64,000 nucleotides of DNA from F23-D06 sp045600905 (GCA_045600905.1 JAZRYT010000189.1:1-64000), one strand, 5' to 3'; shown: positions 8,072 to 16,750, counted from the first letter of the stretch. A program made the numbers and translations. The notes: generated from the letters alone by a model not told the origin.

Positions 8072-9259
8072 ATGAATACGTCAAGAAAACTCAAAGAAGA
8101 TTTGTTTTACATCGGGGCCTCTGACAGAAGATTGGCTCTTTTTGAAAATATGATGCCGATTCCAAGAGGCGTCTCTTATAATTCATACGTCTTGTTGGAC
8201 GACAAAACCGTGCTTTTGGACACAGCCGACAACTCTATTGCCGCCCAATTCCTGGAGAATCTCCAATGCGCACTCAACGGCCGTGCGCTCGACTATATGG
8301 TCATCCACCACGTGGAGCCCGACCACTTGGCATTGGTAGAAGAGGTTATCGTGCGCCATCCGAACGTGACTGTTGTTTGCAGCGCGCAGGCTGCCAAGTT
8401 CATCCAACAGTTCTTCAACCTCAACATCACGAACCAACTGCAGATTGTAAAAGAGGGTGACACGCTCTGCACGGGCCGCCACACCTTCACATTTGTGGCC
8501 GCTCCGATGGTTCATTGGCCGGAAGTTCTTGTCTCCTACGAATCCGAATACAAGATTTTGTTCTCCGCCGACGCGTTCGGCACATTCGGCGCATTGTGCG
8601 GCAACCTGTACGCTGACGAGGTCAACTTCGACCGCGACTGGCTGAAAGACGCCCGCCGCTATTATACTAATATTGTAGGCAAATACGGACCGCAAGTACA
8701 GAACACGCTGAAGAAGGCCGCCACGTTGGACATCGCGATGATTTGTCCGCTGCACGGTCCCATCTGGCGCGAGAACATCGGCTACTTCATCGACAAATAC
8801 GACAAGTGGAGCAGATACGAGTCCGAAAGCGAATCCATTATGATTGTCTATGGTTCTCTTTACGGCCACACCGAATCCGCCGCCACATACGTAGCCAACC
8901 AGCTGGCAGAGAAGGGTCACAAGGACATCCGCATGTACGATGTTTCCGGCACACACGTCTCTTATATGGTATCTGACGCGTTCCGCTGCAGCCACATAAT
9001 TTTAGTGGCACCAACTTACAACGGAGGACTGTATCCGCCAATGGAAAACTTCCTGTTGGATTTGAAGGCACACAACTTGCAAAACCGCACCTTTGCCGTC
9101 ATTGAAAACGGCACGTGGGCACCGCAGGCCGCCAAGGAAATCCAAAAGATTTTAGGCGAAATGAAAAACAACAAATTGATCGAACCCATCATCTCCATCA
9201 AATCTTCTATGAAAGAGGAACAGATCTCAGAAGTGCAGCAATTGATTGAGAATTTGTAA
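8072..9259 (+). CDS. Flavodiiron protein (FprA family)
   Basis: 395 residues, the size of class A flavodiiron proteins. The first ~245 residues form a metallo-beta-lactamase-like domain with the diiron ligands H80-x-E82-x-D84-H85 (HHVEPDH), then His in PMVHWPE, Asp in FSADAFG and His in CPLHGP. Residues ~255-395 form a flavodoxin domain with the FMN loop YGSLYGHTESAA and the later APTYNGGLYPP and ENGTWAP loops. Such proteins reduce O2 to water or NO to N2O in the cytoplasm of anaerobes, fed by rubredoxin or another carrier. No rubredoxin gene is adjacent. It lies behind repeat copy 1. Confidence 0.95.
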   Translation: MNTSRKLKEDLFYIGASDRRLALFENMMPIPRGVSYNSYVLLDDKTVLLDTADNSIAAQFLENLQCALNGRALDYMVIHHVEPDHLALVEEVIVRHPNVTVVCSAQAAKFIQQFFNLNITNQLQIVKEGDTLCTGRHTFTFVAAPMVHWPEVLVSYESEYKILFSADAFGTFGALCGNLYADEVNFDRDWLKDARRYYTNIVGKYGPQVQNTLKKAATLDIAMICPLHGPIWRENIGYFIDKYDKWSRYESESESIMIVYGSLYGHTESAATYVANQLAEKGHKDIRMYDVSGTHVSYMVSDAFRCSHIILVAPTYNGGLYPPMENFLLDLKAHNLQNRTFAVIENGTWAPQAAKEIQKILGEMKNNKLIEPIISIKSSMKEEQISEVQQLIENL

Positions 9260-9289
9260 TTTGAGGATGCCGGAGTAATCACTTTTTTG

Positions 9290-9297
9290 TATTTTCG
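9290..9297 (+). promoter_or_regulatory. -7 box (TATTTTCG) for the AAA-ATPase/nuclease-like gene
   Basis: TATTTTCG followed by CAG, 28 bases before the ATG at 9325. TTCG variant of TAnnTTTG. Confidence 0.5.
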
Positions 9298-9324
9298 CAG
9301 TCTGGATTCAAACGACATAAAACT

Positions 9325-10869
9325 ATGGGACAGAAACTACCAATCGGCATACAGAATTTTGAGGACCTGAGAAACAAAGGGTTCAAATATGTGGATAAGA
9401 CAGCCCTTGTATATAAACTGGTGACAGAAGGCAAATACTACTTTCTATCGCGTCCTCGTCGTTTCGGGAAGAGCTTGCTACTCAGTACAATAGAAGCTTA
9501 TTTTCAGAGCAAGCGCGAATTGTTTGACGGTCTCGCCATTTCAAAATTAGAAAGCGATTGGACCGAATATCCCATTCTGCACTTGGACTTGAACACGGAA
9601 ACGTACAATACTCCAACAGCCCTTTTGGACAAATTGAGCACAACGCTCAGTTCATGGGAATCACAATATGGAAGTTGCGAATATGAAAAATCTTTGCCGA
9701 CAAGATTTGAGGGCATCATCCGTCGGGCCTACGAGAAGACCGGCCGCCAGGTGGTGATTTTGGTTGATGAGTACGACAAACCGCTGCTACAGACCATCGG
9801 CAACACGGAGCTGCAGGATGCCTACCGCGCCACGCTCAAGGGCTTCTACGGTGCACTCAAATCTATGGACGGCTGCATCCGCTTCGCCTTCCTAACCGGT
9901 GGCGGCAAGGTCAGCGTGTTCAGCGATTTGAACAACCTGCGGGACATCTCTATGCTTGCCCAATATCACGACATTTGTGGCATCACCGAAGAGGAACTTC
10001 GCACGAATTTCGAGGTGGAGATCTCGGAACTTGCAGAAGCCCAGAATATGACCATCGATGAGGCCTACGCCGCACTTCGCGAAAATTATGACGGCTACCA
10101 TTTCTGCAAAGAAAACCTGCCCGGCATCTACAATCCTTTCAGTCTGCTCAATGCCTTTGCAAGTCGGGCTATCGACTACTACTGGTTCGAGACAGGCACA
10201 CCGACCTACCTGATGGAACTGCTCAAAATACATCATTACAACCTCGCCCGTATTGAGAAAGAGGAAGTCGTCAGTGATGTGCTCAACAGCGTGGATATCG
10301 CCTCCACCAACCCGCTGCCCGTCATCTATCAGAGCGGCTACCTGACCATCAAAGGCTATGACAGCGACTTCGGTCTCTATCGGCTCGGGTTCCCAAACAA
10401 GGAGGTCAAGCAGGGCTTTGTTCGTTTCCTCATTCCGAGTTACACCAACGTCGATGCCGTAGGCTCCGCCTTCGAAATCAGCCGCTTTGTGCGCTCGTTG
10501 CGCGAAGGCGACATTGAGAGCTTTATGGAGCGCCTGCAGTCGTTCCTCAGCGCCTGCCCCTACGAGCTGGAGCCCGAACAGGAACGCCACTTCCAGAGCG
10601 TGATGTTCATCCTCACCGCGCTGTGCGGCTACCACGTGCAAATTGAGGAACACACCAATAAGGGCCGTATGGACATGACCGTGCAGACCAAGGACTACGT
10701 CTATATCTTCGAGTTCAAGTTCAACAAATCGGCGGAAGATGCCCTCGCCCAAATTGACGAAAAAGGCTATGCCGACCGTTTCCAAAGCGACGAACGGACA
10801 TTGATGAAAATCGGTGTGAACTACAGCACGGCGGAGAGGAACATCAATGAGTGGAAAATCAAACGGTGA
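9325..10869 (+). CDS. AAA-ATPase-like/PD-(D/E)XK nuclease domain protein
   Basis: 514 residues of a family very abundant in Bacteroidota (AAA-ATPase-like domain followed by a PD-(D/E)XK nuclease-like domain). The opening LPIGIQNFEDLRNKGFKYVD and the Walker A-like loop RPRRFGKSLL (Lys49) are typical. VVILVDEYDKPLL is the Walker B region. The C-terminal domain holds YVYIFEFKFNKS, with the E463-x-K465 nuclease motif. Members occur in many near-identical copies and their role is not known; mobile or defence functions have been suggested. It has its own promoter and no partner gene, so it is best treated as a self-contained accessory gene. Confidence 0.9.
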   Translation: MGQKLPIGIQNFEDLRNKGFKYVDKTALVYKLVTEGKYYFLSRPRRFGKSLLLSTIEAYFQSKRELFDGLAISKLESDWTEYPILHLDLNTETYNTPTALLDKLSTTLSSWESQYGSCEYEKSLPTRFEGIIRRAYEKTGRQVVILVDEYDKPLLQTIGNTELQDAYRATLKGFYGALKSMDGCIRFAFLTGGGKVSVFSDLNNLRDISMLAQYHDICGITEEELRTNFEVEISELAEAQNMTIDEAYAALRENYDGYHFCKENLPGIYNPFSLLNAFASRAIDYYWFETGTPTYLMELLKIHHYNLARIEKEEVVSDVLNSVDIASTNPLPVIYQSGYLTIKGYDSDFGLYRLGFPNKEVKQGFVRFLIPSYTNVDAVGSAFEISRFVRSLREGDIESFMERLQSFLSACPYELEPEQERHFQSVMFILTALCGYHVQIEEHTNKGRMDMTVQTKDYVYIFEFKFNKSAEDALAQIDEKGYADRFQSDERTLMKIGVNYSTAERNINEWKIKR

Positions 10870-10871
10870 TT

Positions 10872-10898
10872 GTAGGGACGCGATGAATCGCGTCCGCC
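10872..10898. repeat. Palindromic intergenic element, GATGAATC-core type
   Basis: GTAGGGACGCGATGAATC followed by GCGTCCGCC, 2 bases behind the stop codon of the preceding gene. The stem is GGACGCGAT/ATCGCGTCC around a short loop. It is the inverted relative of 805-831. Confidence 0.7.
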
Positions 10899-10990
10899 AA
10901 TTGGTTTCAAGTTCCAAGTTTTAGTTGAGCCTCCACAGATACTTTGGGTCGTGCTTGGGGGCAATATGTTTTCCTTAGTTATCCCATTAG

Positions 10991-11152
10991 CAAATATGTT
11001 TCCTGTCCGAAGCGGAGTTCATTAATATTAAATTCTTACTTATCGAAAAGGATTTATTAAGTGTATTAGCAGAAAAGAAAATAAAAATTGATGATTTCCA
11101 ATCAGTTGTTTCTTTGATGGAAAATCTTATTTTTCAAAATACAGAGCAATGA
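10991..11152 (+). pseudogene. Remnant of a short gene coupled to the HTH gene
   Basis: After a TAG at 10988 an open frame of 53 codons runs to a TGA at 11150-11152, reading FLSEAEFINIKFLLIEKDLL, then SVLAEKKIKIDDFQSVV, then SLMENLIFQNTEQ. It has coding character but no ATG except near its end. Its TGA overlaps the ATG of the HTH gene (ATGA), the usual sign of translational coupling. I read it as the surviving C-terminal part of a partner gene, possibly of a toxin-antitoxin-like pair. The family is not recognised. Confidence 0.35.
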
Positions 11153-11412
11153 AAAAGAATGATCTTTTTGAGGAGTGCCTTAAGAATGTTCCGGCTGAAA
11201 TAAAAGAAGAAGTCAGCCTCAACATAGATATTGCCAATAGAATACACTATATTCTACGCAGCAGAAACATCAAGCAAAAAGATTTTGCTTCGATGATGCA
11301 TAAAAATGAGGCTGAAATTTCACGTTGGCTTTCAGGTTCACATAGTTTCACAACCACCACATTAGCCAAAATTTCCGCCACATTGGGCGAACCCATTGTG
11401 GTGGTGCCGTAA
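11149..11412 (+). CDS. XRE-family HTH protein (HigA-like)
   Basis: 87 residues. Residues ~25-80 form a helix-turn-helix of the Cro/CI type: RIHYILRSRNIKQKDFASMM, then NEAEISRWLSG, then TTTLAKISATLGEP. The size and fold fit antitoxins of HigA type or small phage-like regulators. Its ATG overlaps the stop of a truncated upstream frame (10991-11152), so it probably was the second gene of a coupled pair. No intact toxin is present, making it an orphan. DNA binding is well supported; a toxin-antitoxin role is inference. Confidence 0.8.
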   Translation: MKKNDLFEECLKNVPAEIKEEVSLNIDIANRIHYILRSRNIKQKDFASMMHKNEAEISRWLSGSHSFTTTTLAKISATLGEPIVVVP

Positions 11413-11593
11413 AACGTCAAGAGATTATTCTTCAATTCTACGCATCGGAGATACGAGATTTCTATAGCCGCACATACAATGTGGGGAAGGATGATGTGCG
11501 CAGCTTCACTGGTAGTTCCTTTATTACTCCTCATTAAAAAGCGAAAAAAAGATATTAAGACACAATTATGGAAATGTTTTCTTTATTGATTCC

Positions 11594-11628
11594 ATAAAAA
11601 ATCCCGACAGGAATACTTCTATCGGGAT
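11594..11628 (-). terminator. Rho-independent terminator for the FISUMP operon
   Basis: On the minus strand ATCCCGA pairs with TCGGGAT (11622-11628 with 11601-11607) and is followed by TTTTTT. It lies 36 bases past the stop of the FISUMP gene. Confidence 0.65.
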
Positions 11629-11663
11629 ATTCTCATACTAGTTATTATCTTCAAAAACAGGGT

Positions 11664-12479
11664 TTAGTTTTTTACACAACGAACATATCCATGGAAATCA
11701 TGCCAAGAAATTCGACTAAGATCATCTCTTTCAAAATCATTCAATATATTAATAGGATATTCCTGTTCAAGTCCAGTATTACTGATTATAAACTTATAAT
11801 CGCTACAGGAATAAAATTCGACCATATCATTATTATAAGTAGGGTCAGGCAAAGCAGAAAAGCCTGTAGAATTATTTGTTTCTATATGATTTCCTGGAGT
11901 GCCTTTTATGCTTGAATACTCCCATCCCCACTGGGAAGACAAAGCTTTTGGAACAGTACGGCTTGCCTTCATAAACTTAAACTTGGAAGCCACATAACTG
12001 GTCAATTCCTTCCATTCTAAAGCAGAAGGTATATGCCATCCATTGGGACAAGCACCTTGAATTTTATGTTCACGTTGCTGAGCTACAGTTATCAGGGGAC
12101 TCGGACCCAACGCTGCAAATTCATTATAATCATAACCATACTTTTCAACATATATTTCGTTATTATTCGGATAATGTCGTACAGGTTCTAAAGGGAAATT
12201 CGAATCATAGTCATAATTGTAATCATTATAATCAAATAATTCTATTGGTGTTCCATCAGCGAACCTAGTCGTTTTAAGATTAGAGGCCATCCATATCTGG
12301 TTGCCAATTTCGACTGCATCATATACATTTCCATCAATATCCCTGACAGCATTCTTTATAACATGGGCTGTACTTGGATACCCATTGTTCGAATCATCAC
12401 TTCCACTGCTATGATCACAAGCGACAAAAAAAAATACTAGCATAAATAACGCACTAAGATCGAGTATTTTTCTTTCCAT
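11664..12479 (-). CDS. FISUMP-domain lipoprotein
   Basis: 271 residues. A lipoprotein signal ends FFFVAC with Cys21, followed by an acidic/serine-rich linker (DHSSGSDDSNNGYPS). The rest is the Fibrobacter succinogenes major paralogous (FISUMP) domain: DIDGNVYDAVEIGNQIWMAS and NLKTTRFADGTPI at the front, GACPNGWHIPSALEWKELTS in the middle, then GFSALP, and YVRCVKN at the end. FISUMP proteins are surface or periplasmic and of unknown biochemical role. The insert NYDYDSNFPLEP is tyrosine/asparagine rich. It follows the 99-residue gene by 2 bases, so the two form an operon closed by the terminator at 11594-11628. Confidence 0.88.
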   Translation of the reverse strand: MERKILDLSALFMLVFFFVACDHSSGSDDSNNGYPSTAHVIKNAVRDIDGNVYDAVEIGNQIWMASNLKTTRFADGTPIELFDYNDYNYDYDSNFPLEPVRHYPNNNEIYVEKYGYDYNEFAALGPSPLITVAQQREHKIQGACPNGWHIPSALEWKELTSYVASKFKFMKASRTVPKALSSQWGWEYSSIKGTPGNHIETNNSTGFSALPDPTYNNDMVEFYSCSDYKFIISNTGLEQEYPINILNDFERDDLSRISWHDFHGYVRCVKN

Positions 12480-12481
12480 AC

Positions 12482-12757
12482 TTACATATTTATCAAAACA
12501 TTGATTACTCTACCTATACGTTCTTTCGAAATACGATTGTTATTGCCTATTATAGGTACATTCTCCATAACTTGATCATAAATGATTTTGTTATCCATCT
12601 TTGCCACAAACAATCGAACATCTTCAAACCAATCTATTGCCAATTTTGCCACATCGTCGTCAACAACATCCTCTATCGAACCAATGTTAAAAACGTCTTT
12701 TTGATACGAAGACGAAATAATTTTTTCTCCAATTTCAATCAATTCTTCTTTATTCAT
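12482..12757 (-). CDS. Small hypothetical protein upstream of the FISUMP lipoprotein
   Basis: 91 residues from the ATG at 12757 (MNKEELIEIGEKIISS). A TTG further upstream at 12781 lies inside the -7 promoter box and cannot be the start. The protein is soluble, acidic and helical, with SIEDVVDDDVAKLAIDWFED and ENVPIIGNNNRISKERIGRV. I do not recognise the family. The only context is the FISUMP lipoprotein gene 2 bases downstream. It may be a cytoplasmic immunity- or regulator-like partner, but nothing in the sequence shows this. Confidence 0.65.
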   Translation of the reverse strand: MNKEELIEIGEKIISSSYQKDVFNIGSIEDVVDDDVAKLAIDWFEDVRLFVAKMDNKIIYDQVMENVPIIGNNNRISKERIGRVINVLINM

Positions 12758-12778
12758 ATAAAAAAAAATTTTCTGCCG

Positions 12779-12786
12779 CAAAAATA
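12779..12786 (-). promoter_or_regulatory. -7 box (TATTTTTG, minus strand) with -33 GTTG
   Basis: On the minus strand GTTG, 19 bases, then TATTTTTG and GCGGC. It is one of the best matches to the -33/-7 layout in the window. It fixes the start of the 91-residue gene at 12757. Confidence 0.6.
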
Positions 12787-12875
12787 CTACACAACCATTT
12801 ATCTACAACGCTCTTACGTTGCATCATTTATCACATTTCGTTGTATTTTTTACCACAAAACGTACAACTGAAAAA

Positions 12876-13162
12876 TCAAATTTTCTTAGACAACTCTTCA
12901 ATAAAATTAAAGCCAACGCACTGCGAAATTCTCGCTAAAAGAATGACATCCATATTCTTTCGGTGCAACATTCTATAACAATTACTTCTATCTGTATGGA
13001 TTTTCGCTGCCAACCACGAGATTTTATTCCGTACTCACTCAAATAGGTACGGACCTTCAAGCCTACATCAATATCGTTAATATTTTTTCTATAGTCTTCT
13101 TCCTATCTCATCTGCTTTTCTACTAAATTAATCACATCATTTGCTATATACTGGTCACCCAT
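12876..13162 (-). pseudogene. Decayed HTH transcriptional regulator
   Basis: Reading leftward from an ATG at 13162, the frame gives MGDQYIANDVINLVEKQMR, a TAG (13103-13105), then EEDYRKNINDIDVGLKVRTY and LSEYGIK. At the A-run at 13022-13025 (minus strand AAAA) one base is missing. One more A restores ISWLAAKIHTDRSNCYRMLH, then RKNMDVILLARISQCVG and FNFIEELSKKI with a TGA at 12876-12878. The span of 287 bases is one short of a multiple of three. The restored product is a ~95-residue HTH regulator of a type common in Bacteroidales (WLAxKIHTDRSNCYRML). With two lesions it is most likely dead. It fills most of the 546-base gap between 12758 and 13303; the rest of the gap (13163-13272) holds nothing I recognise. 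Confidence 0.7.
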
Positions 13163-13272
13163 AAGGTATAAGGCGGTCTCGGGTTATGCAAAGCATCGCA
13201 AAAAAACGCGGCAAAGATAACATTAATTTCAAAAACACTTCCTTCACAATCCTTACCAAAGGAATTTTAATG

Positions 13273-13280
13273 TATTTTTG
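13273..13280 (+). promoter_or_regulatory. -7 box (TATTTTTG) for the NfnAB fusion
   Basis: TATTTTTG followed by CGCC, 24 bases before the ATG at 13304. Confidence 0.55.
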
Positions 13281-13303
13281 CGCCTCACAATTCAAAAGCC
13301 TAT

Positions 13304-15559
13304 ATGTATAAAATTATCAAGAAAGAAGAACTTGGACAGGACACCTACCTCCTTGAAGTGGAAGCACCCAACATTGCCCAAGCTGCCCTTCCCGGCCAGT
13401 TTGTCATCGTCAAACTTGACGACAAAGCAGAACGTATTCCGTTGACCATCAGCGATGCGGATTTAACCCTTGGCACCATCACGCTCGTGATTAAGACCAT
13501 CGGCCATTCTACCAAAAGAATGCTGACCCTCAACGAGGGCGAGTCGTTCCGCGACATCGTCGGGCCATTAGGTCAGCCTTCCGCCTTCATTCACCGCCCG
13601 TTGGAGACCCTGCGTGCACAACGCTACTGCTTTATTGCTGGCGGCGTGGGCATCGCACCCATCTACCCGCTCGTGAAATGGATGCACGCACACGGCCTCG
13701 AATGCGACGTCATCGTGGGCGCACGTACCCAATCTTTACTCTTCTATCTTGACAAACTGAAGTCCGCGACCGACAATCTCTACATTGCTACCGACGACGG
13801 CACGATGGGCGAAAAGGGCAACGTCAACACTGTGTTGGAACGTCTGGTCAAAAAAGAAGGCAAACACTATGACGAAATCACCGCCATCGGCCCGATGATT
13901 ATGATGAAATTCGTGGCGATGAAAGCCGCCGAACTCGACATCCCGTGCGTCGTCAGTCTGAACGCCCTGATGGTGGATGGCACCGGAATGTGCGGCGCGT
14001 GCCGCGTGACCGTCAACGGACAGACGCGCTTCACCTGCGTGGATGGTCCGGAGTTCAACGCCGCACACATCGACTTTGACGAATGTATGAAACGCCAGGC
14101 CATGTACGACCATATCGAGGAACGCAAACAGAAAGATTCGTGCGAATGTATGACGGCGGCCGAAAAGACATTCACGCACGACGGCAAAAGCCGCGTTCCT
14201 GTCAGAGAGCAGCCGGCCGAAGTTCGCAAGAATAATTTCGACGAGGTCTGCCTGGGCTACAACGCACAAGAGGCCATCGCAGAAGCCAAGCGCTGCCTCA
14301 ACTGCAAAAAGCCGCAATGCGTCACGGGTTGTCCCGTCCAAACCAACCTACCTGCCTTCATCCACGAAGTGGCCGAAGGCAACTTTGCCGAAGCCGCCCG
14401 CATCATCAGCGAGGATTCCGCACTGCCCGCTGTCTGCGGACGCGTGTGTCCGCAGGAAATCCAATGCGAAGGCAAATGCGTGCTAGGCAAGAAAGGCGAA
14501 CCTATCGCCATTGGCAAGCTGGAGCGTTTCGTGGGCGACTGGTCCCGCGAGAACAACTGGTCTGCCAGCCAAACAGCCGCTGACAACGGACGCAAAGTCG
14601 CCGTCATCGGCAGCGGCCCGTCCAGCCTCACCTGTGCCAAAGAGCTGCGCATGAAAGGTTACGACGTTACTGTTTTCGAGGCGCTGCACGAATTTGGCGG
14701 CGTGCTTGTCTATGGCATCCCGTCCTTCCGTCTGCCCAAAGAGACCGTAGTCAGACACGAAGTGGAGAATGTACGTAAGCTCGGCGTGCATTTTGAAAGC
14801 GACGTGGTCATCGGGCGCACGCTCAAAGTTGAGGAATTAATGACAAACGGAGGTTTCGACGCCGTCTATTTGGGCACGGGCGCGGGCTTCCCGAACTTTA
14901 TGAATATAGAAGGTGAGAACCTCTGCGGCGTAGTTTCCGCCAACGAATTCCTCACTCGCAACAATTTGCTGTTTGCCTACAAAGAGGGTTTTGAAACTCC
15001 GAATTTCGTGGGTAAGAGAGTCGCTGTTGTCGGCGGCGGCAACGTCGCTATGGATGCAGCACGCACGGCAGTGCGTTTGGGTGCTGAAGTGCACATCGTC
15101 TATCGCCGCTCCGAAGAGGAGCTGCCCGCCCGTGCGGAAGAAGTTCACCACGCCAAAGAAGAAGGCGTCATCTTCAACTTGCTCTGCAATCCCGTGCGAA
15201 TCCTCGGCAACGAGCAGGGCTGGGTACGTGGTATGGAATGCGTCCGTATGGAGTTGGGCGAGCCTGACGCTTCCGGCAGACGCCGTCCAGTGGCCATCAA
15301 AGGCTCTGAATTCACGTTGGACGTGGATATGGTCGTAATGTCCATCGGCACGTCACCAAACCCGCTGATTGCCTCTACCACCGATGGTTTGGACATCAAC
15401 CGCCACGGCTGCATTGTGGCCGATGAGGAAGGGCGCACCTCCCGTCAGGGCATTTTCGCCGGCGGCGACATCGTAACCGGCGCTGCCACTGTCATCCTCG
15501 CGATGGGCGCTGGCAAGAAGGCAGCCAAAGCCATCGACGAATATCTGATGAAACATTAG
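13304..15559 (+). CDS. Fused NADH-dependent ferredoxin:NADP+ oxidoreductase NfnA-NfnB
   Basis: 751 residues joining both Nfn subunits. Residues ~1-270 are a ferredoxin-NADP reductase-like NfnA half: FAD site RIPLTISDAD, NAD site FIAGGVGIAPIYPLVKW, and a 2Fe-2S loop DGTGMCGACRVTVNG with a later FTC. Residues ~285-751 are the NfnB half, like glutamate synthase small subunit. It has Cys clusters for 4Fe-4S centres (CLNCKKPQCVTGCPV and CGRVCPQEIQCEGKC), an FAD-binding VAVIGSGPSSLTCAKELRMK and an NADP-binding VAVVGGGNVAMDAARTAV. The complex balances NADH, NADPH and ferredoxin by electron bifurcation in anaerobes. Fused forms are known in Bacteroidota, where they are often annotated as dihydroorotate dehydrogenase B subunit plus glutamate synthase. 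It stands alone with its own promoter. Confidence 0.9.
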   Translation: MYKIIKKEELGQDTYLLEVEAPNIAQAALPGQFVIVKLDDKAERIPLTISDADLTLGTITLVIKTIGHSTKRMLTLNEGESFRDIVGPLGQPSAFIHRPLETLRAQRYCFIAGGVGIAPIYPLVKWMHAHGLECDVIVGARTQSLLFYLDKLKSATDNLYIATDDGTMGEKGNVNTVLERLVKKEGKHYDEITAIGPMIMMKFVAMKAAELDIPCVVSLNALMVDGTGMCGACRVTVNGQTRFTCVDGPEFNAAHIDFDECMKRQAMYDHIEERKQKDSCECMTAAEKTFTHDGKSRVPVREQPAEVRKNNFDEVCLGYNAQEAIAEAKRCLNCKKPQCVTGCPVQTNLPAFIHEVAEGNFAEAARIISEDSALPAVCGRVCPQEIQCEGKCVLGKKGEPIAIGKLERFVGDWSRENNWSASQTAADNGRKVAVIGSGPSSLTCAKELRMKGYDVTVFEALHEFGGVLVYGIPSFRLPKETVVRHEVENVRKLGVHFESDVVIGRTLKVEELMTNGGFDAVYLGTGAGFPNFMNIEGENLCGVVSANEFLTRNNLLFAYKEGFETPNFVGKRVAVVGGGNVAMDAARTAVRLGAEVHIVYRRSEEELPARAEEVHHAKEEGVIFNLLCNPVRILGNEQGWVRGMECVRMELGEPDASGRRRPVAIKGSEFTLDVDMVVMSIGTSPNPLIASTTDGLDINRHGCIVADEEGRTSRQGIFAGGDIVTGAATVILAMGAGKKAAKAIDEYLMKH

Positions 15560-15626
15560 TTGGGAACGCAGCGCCTGCATCCGCAAAAAGTTTCAAGTTT
15601 CAAGAAAAAATAAAAACACTATCAAT

Positions 15627-16679
15627 ATGAAAAACATACTTATCACCGGCGGTGCCGGATTCATCGGTTCCCACGTTGTCAGACGCTTTGTCAACAAATA
15701 TCCGCAATACGAGATTTACAACCTCGACAGCCTGACTTACGCTGGCAATCTCGAGAATCTTACGGATATCGACGGCAAGCCCAATTATCATTTTATCAAG
15801 GGCGACATTGAAGACCAGAACTTTATTATGGAGCTGTTCCAAAAATACCAATTTGACGGCGTCATCCACTTGGCAGCCGAATCCCACGTGGACAGATCCA
15901 TCACCAACCCCATGCAGTTCATCCACACCAACGTATTGGGCACCGCGCACCTGCTGAACGCCGCCCGCGCCATCTGGAACGGCAATTGGGAAGGCAAGAA
16001 ATACTACCAGATTTCCACCGATGAGGTATATGGCGCATTGGGTGACACGGGCTCCTTTAAAGAGACGACGCCGTACAATCCGCACAGCCCATACTCCGCT
16101 GCCAAGGCCAGCGCCGACCACTTTGTGCGCGCCTATCACGACACCTACGGAATGCCCACCGTCATCTCCAACTGCTCCAACAACTACGGTCCGAACCAAT
16201 TCCCCGAAAAGCTCATCCCGCTGTTCATCAACAACATCAAGAACAATAAGCCACTGCCCGTATATGGACAAGGCATCAATGTTCGCGACTGGCTCTATGT
16301 GGAAGACCACGCCGCCGCCATTGACCTCATCTTCCATAAAGCAAAACCTGGTGAGACCTACAACATCGGCGGTAACAACGAGTGGCGCAACATCGACCTC
16401 ATCAAAAAGCTGATTGAGATTATGGACCGCAAATTGGGACGCCCAGAAGGCGAATCCTTAAAGCTCATCACCTATGTCACCGACCGCGCCGGCCACGACC
16501 TGCGTTACGCCATCGACCCGACTAAGATTAAAAACGAGTTGGGCTGGGAACCTACCGTAAAATTCGACGAGGGTTTTGAAAAAACCGTGGATTGGTACTT
16601 GACCAATGAAGAGTGGTTCAACCACGTCACCTCCGGCGAATACATTGAATATTACAAGAAAATGTACGAAAATCGATAA
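15627..16679 (+). CDS. rfbB: dTDP-glucose 4,6-dehydratase
   Basis: 350 residues of the short-chain dehydrogenase/epimerase superfamily. It dehydrates dTDP-glucose to dTDP-4-keto-6-deoxyglucose, the second step to dTDP-rhamnose. Visible motifs: NAD loop GGAGFIGSHVV, FDGVIHLAAESHVDRSI, the catalytic YQISTDEVYG and YSAAKASADH (YxxxK), SNCSNNYGPNQFPEKLIP, and the C-terminal ELGWEPTVKFDEGFEKTVDW. No other rfb gene is in the window. The preceding 67 bases hold a TTTCAAGTTTCAAG stretch. Confidence 0.95.
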   Translation: MKNILITGGAGFIGSHVVRRFVNKYPQYEIYNLDSLTYAGNLENLTDIDGKPNYHFIKGDIEDQNFIMELFQKYQFDGVIHLAAESHVDRSITNPMQFIHTNVLGTAHLLNAARAIWNGNWEGKKYYQISTDEVYGALGDTGSFKETTPYNPHSPYSAAKASADHFVRAYHDTYGMPTVISNCSNNYGPNQFPEKLIPLFINNIKNNKPLPVYGQGINVRDWLYVEDHAAAIDLIFHKAKPGETYNIGGNNEWRNIDLIKKLIEIMDRKLGRPEGESLKLITYVTDRAGHDLRYAIDPTKIKNELGWEPTVKFDEGFEKTVDWYLTNEEWFNHVTSGEYIEYYKKMYENR

Positions 16680-16689
16680 CACATATTCC

Positions 16690-16740
16690 GTAGAGACGGT
16701 GCAGTGCACCGTCTCTACATTTGCAGTGCACCGTCTCTAC
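16690..16740. repeat. Palindromic intergenic element, TGCA-core type, with a second half copy
   Basis: A 29-base palindrome (16690-16718): GTAGAGACGGTGCA, G, TGCACCGTCTCTAC. It is followed by a second right half CAGTGCACCGTCTCTAC (16724-16740). It shares arms with 28775-28800 and 38325-38369. The right arm with the next bases creates TACATTTG, a -7 box for the next gene. Confidence 0.75.
16716..16723 (+). promoter_or_regulatory. Possible -7 box (TACATTTG) formed by the palindrome
   Basis: TACATTTG starts in the last bases of the palindromic element and lies 27 bases before the ATG at 16751. It could supply a promoter for the COG2509 gene. Confidence 0.4.
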
Positions 16741-16750
16741 CCTTATTATT

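Noticed and set aside
9325..10869. Anti-phage defence island around the AAA/PD-(D/E)XK gene
   Set aside because: The gene stands alone with a housekeeping-type promoter; neighbours are a flavodiiron protein and an orphan HTH gene, with no other defence genes.
11413..11537. Open frame after the HTH gene reading IILQFYASEIRDFYSRTYNV
   Set aside because: No start codon of its own, short, and no recognised family; noted only as a possible remnant.
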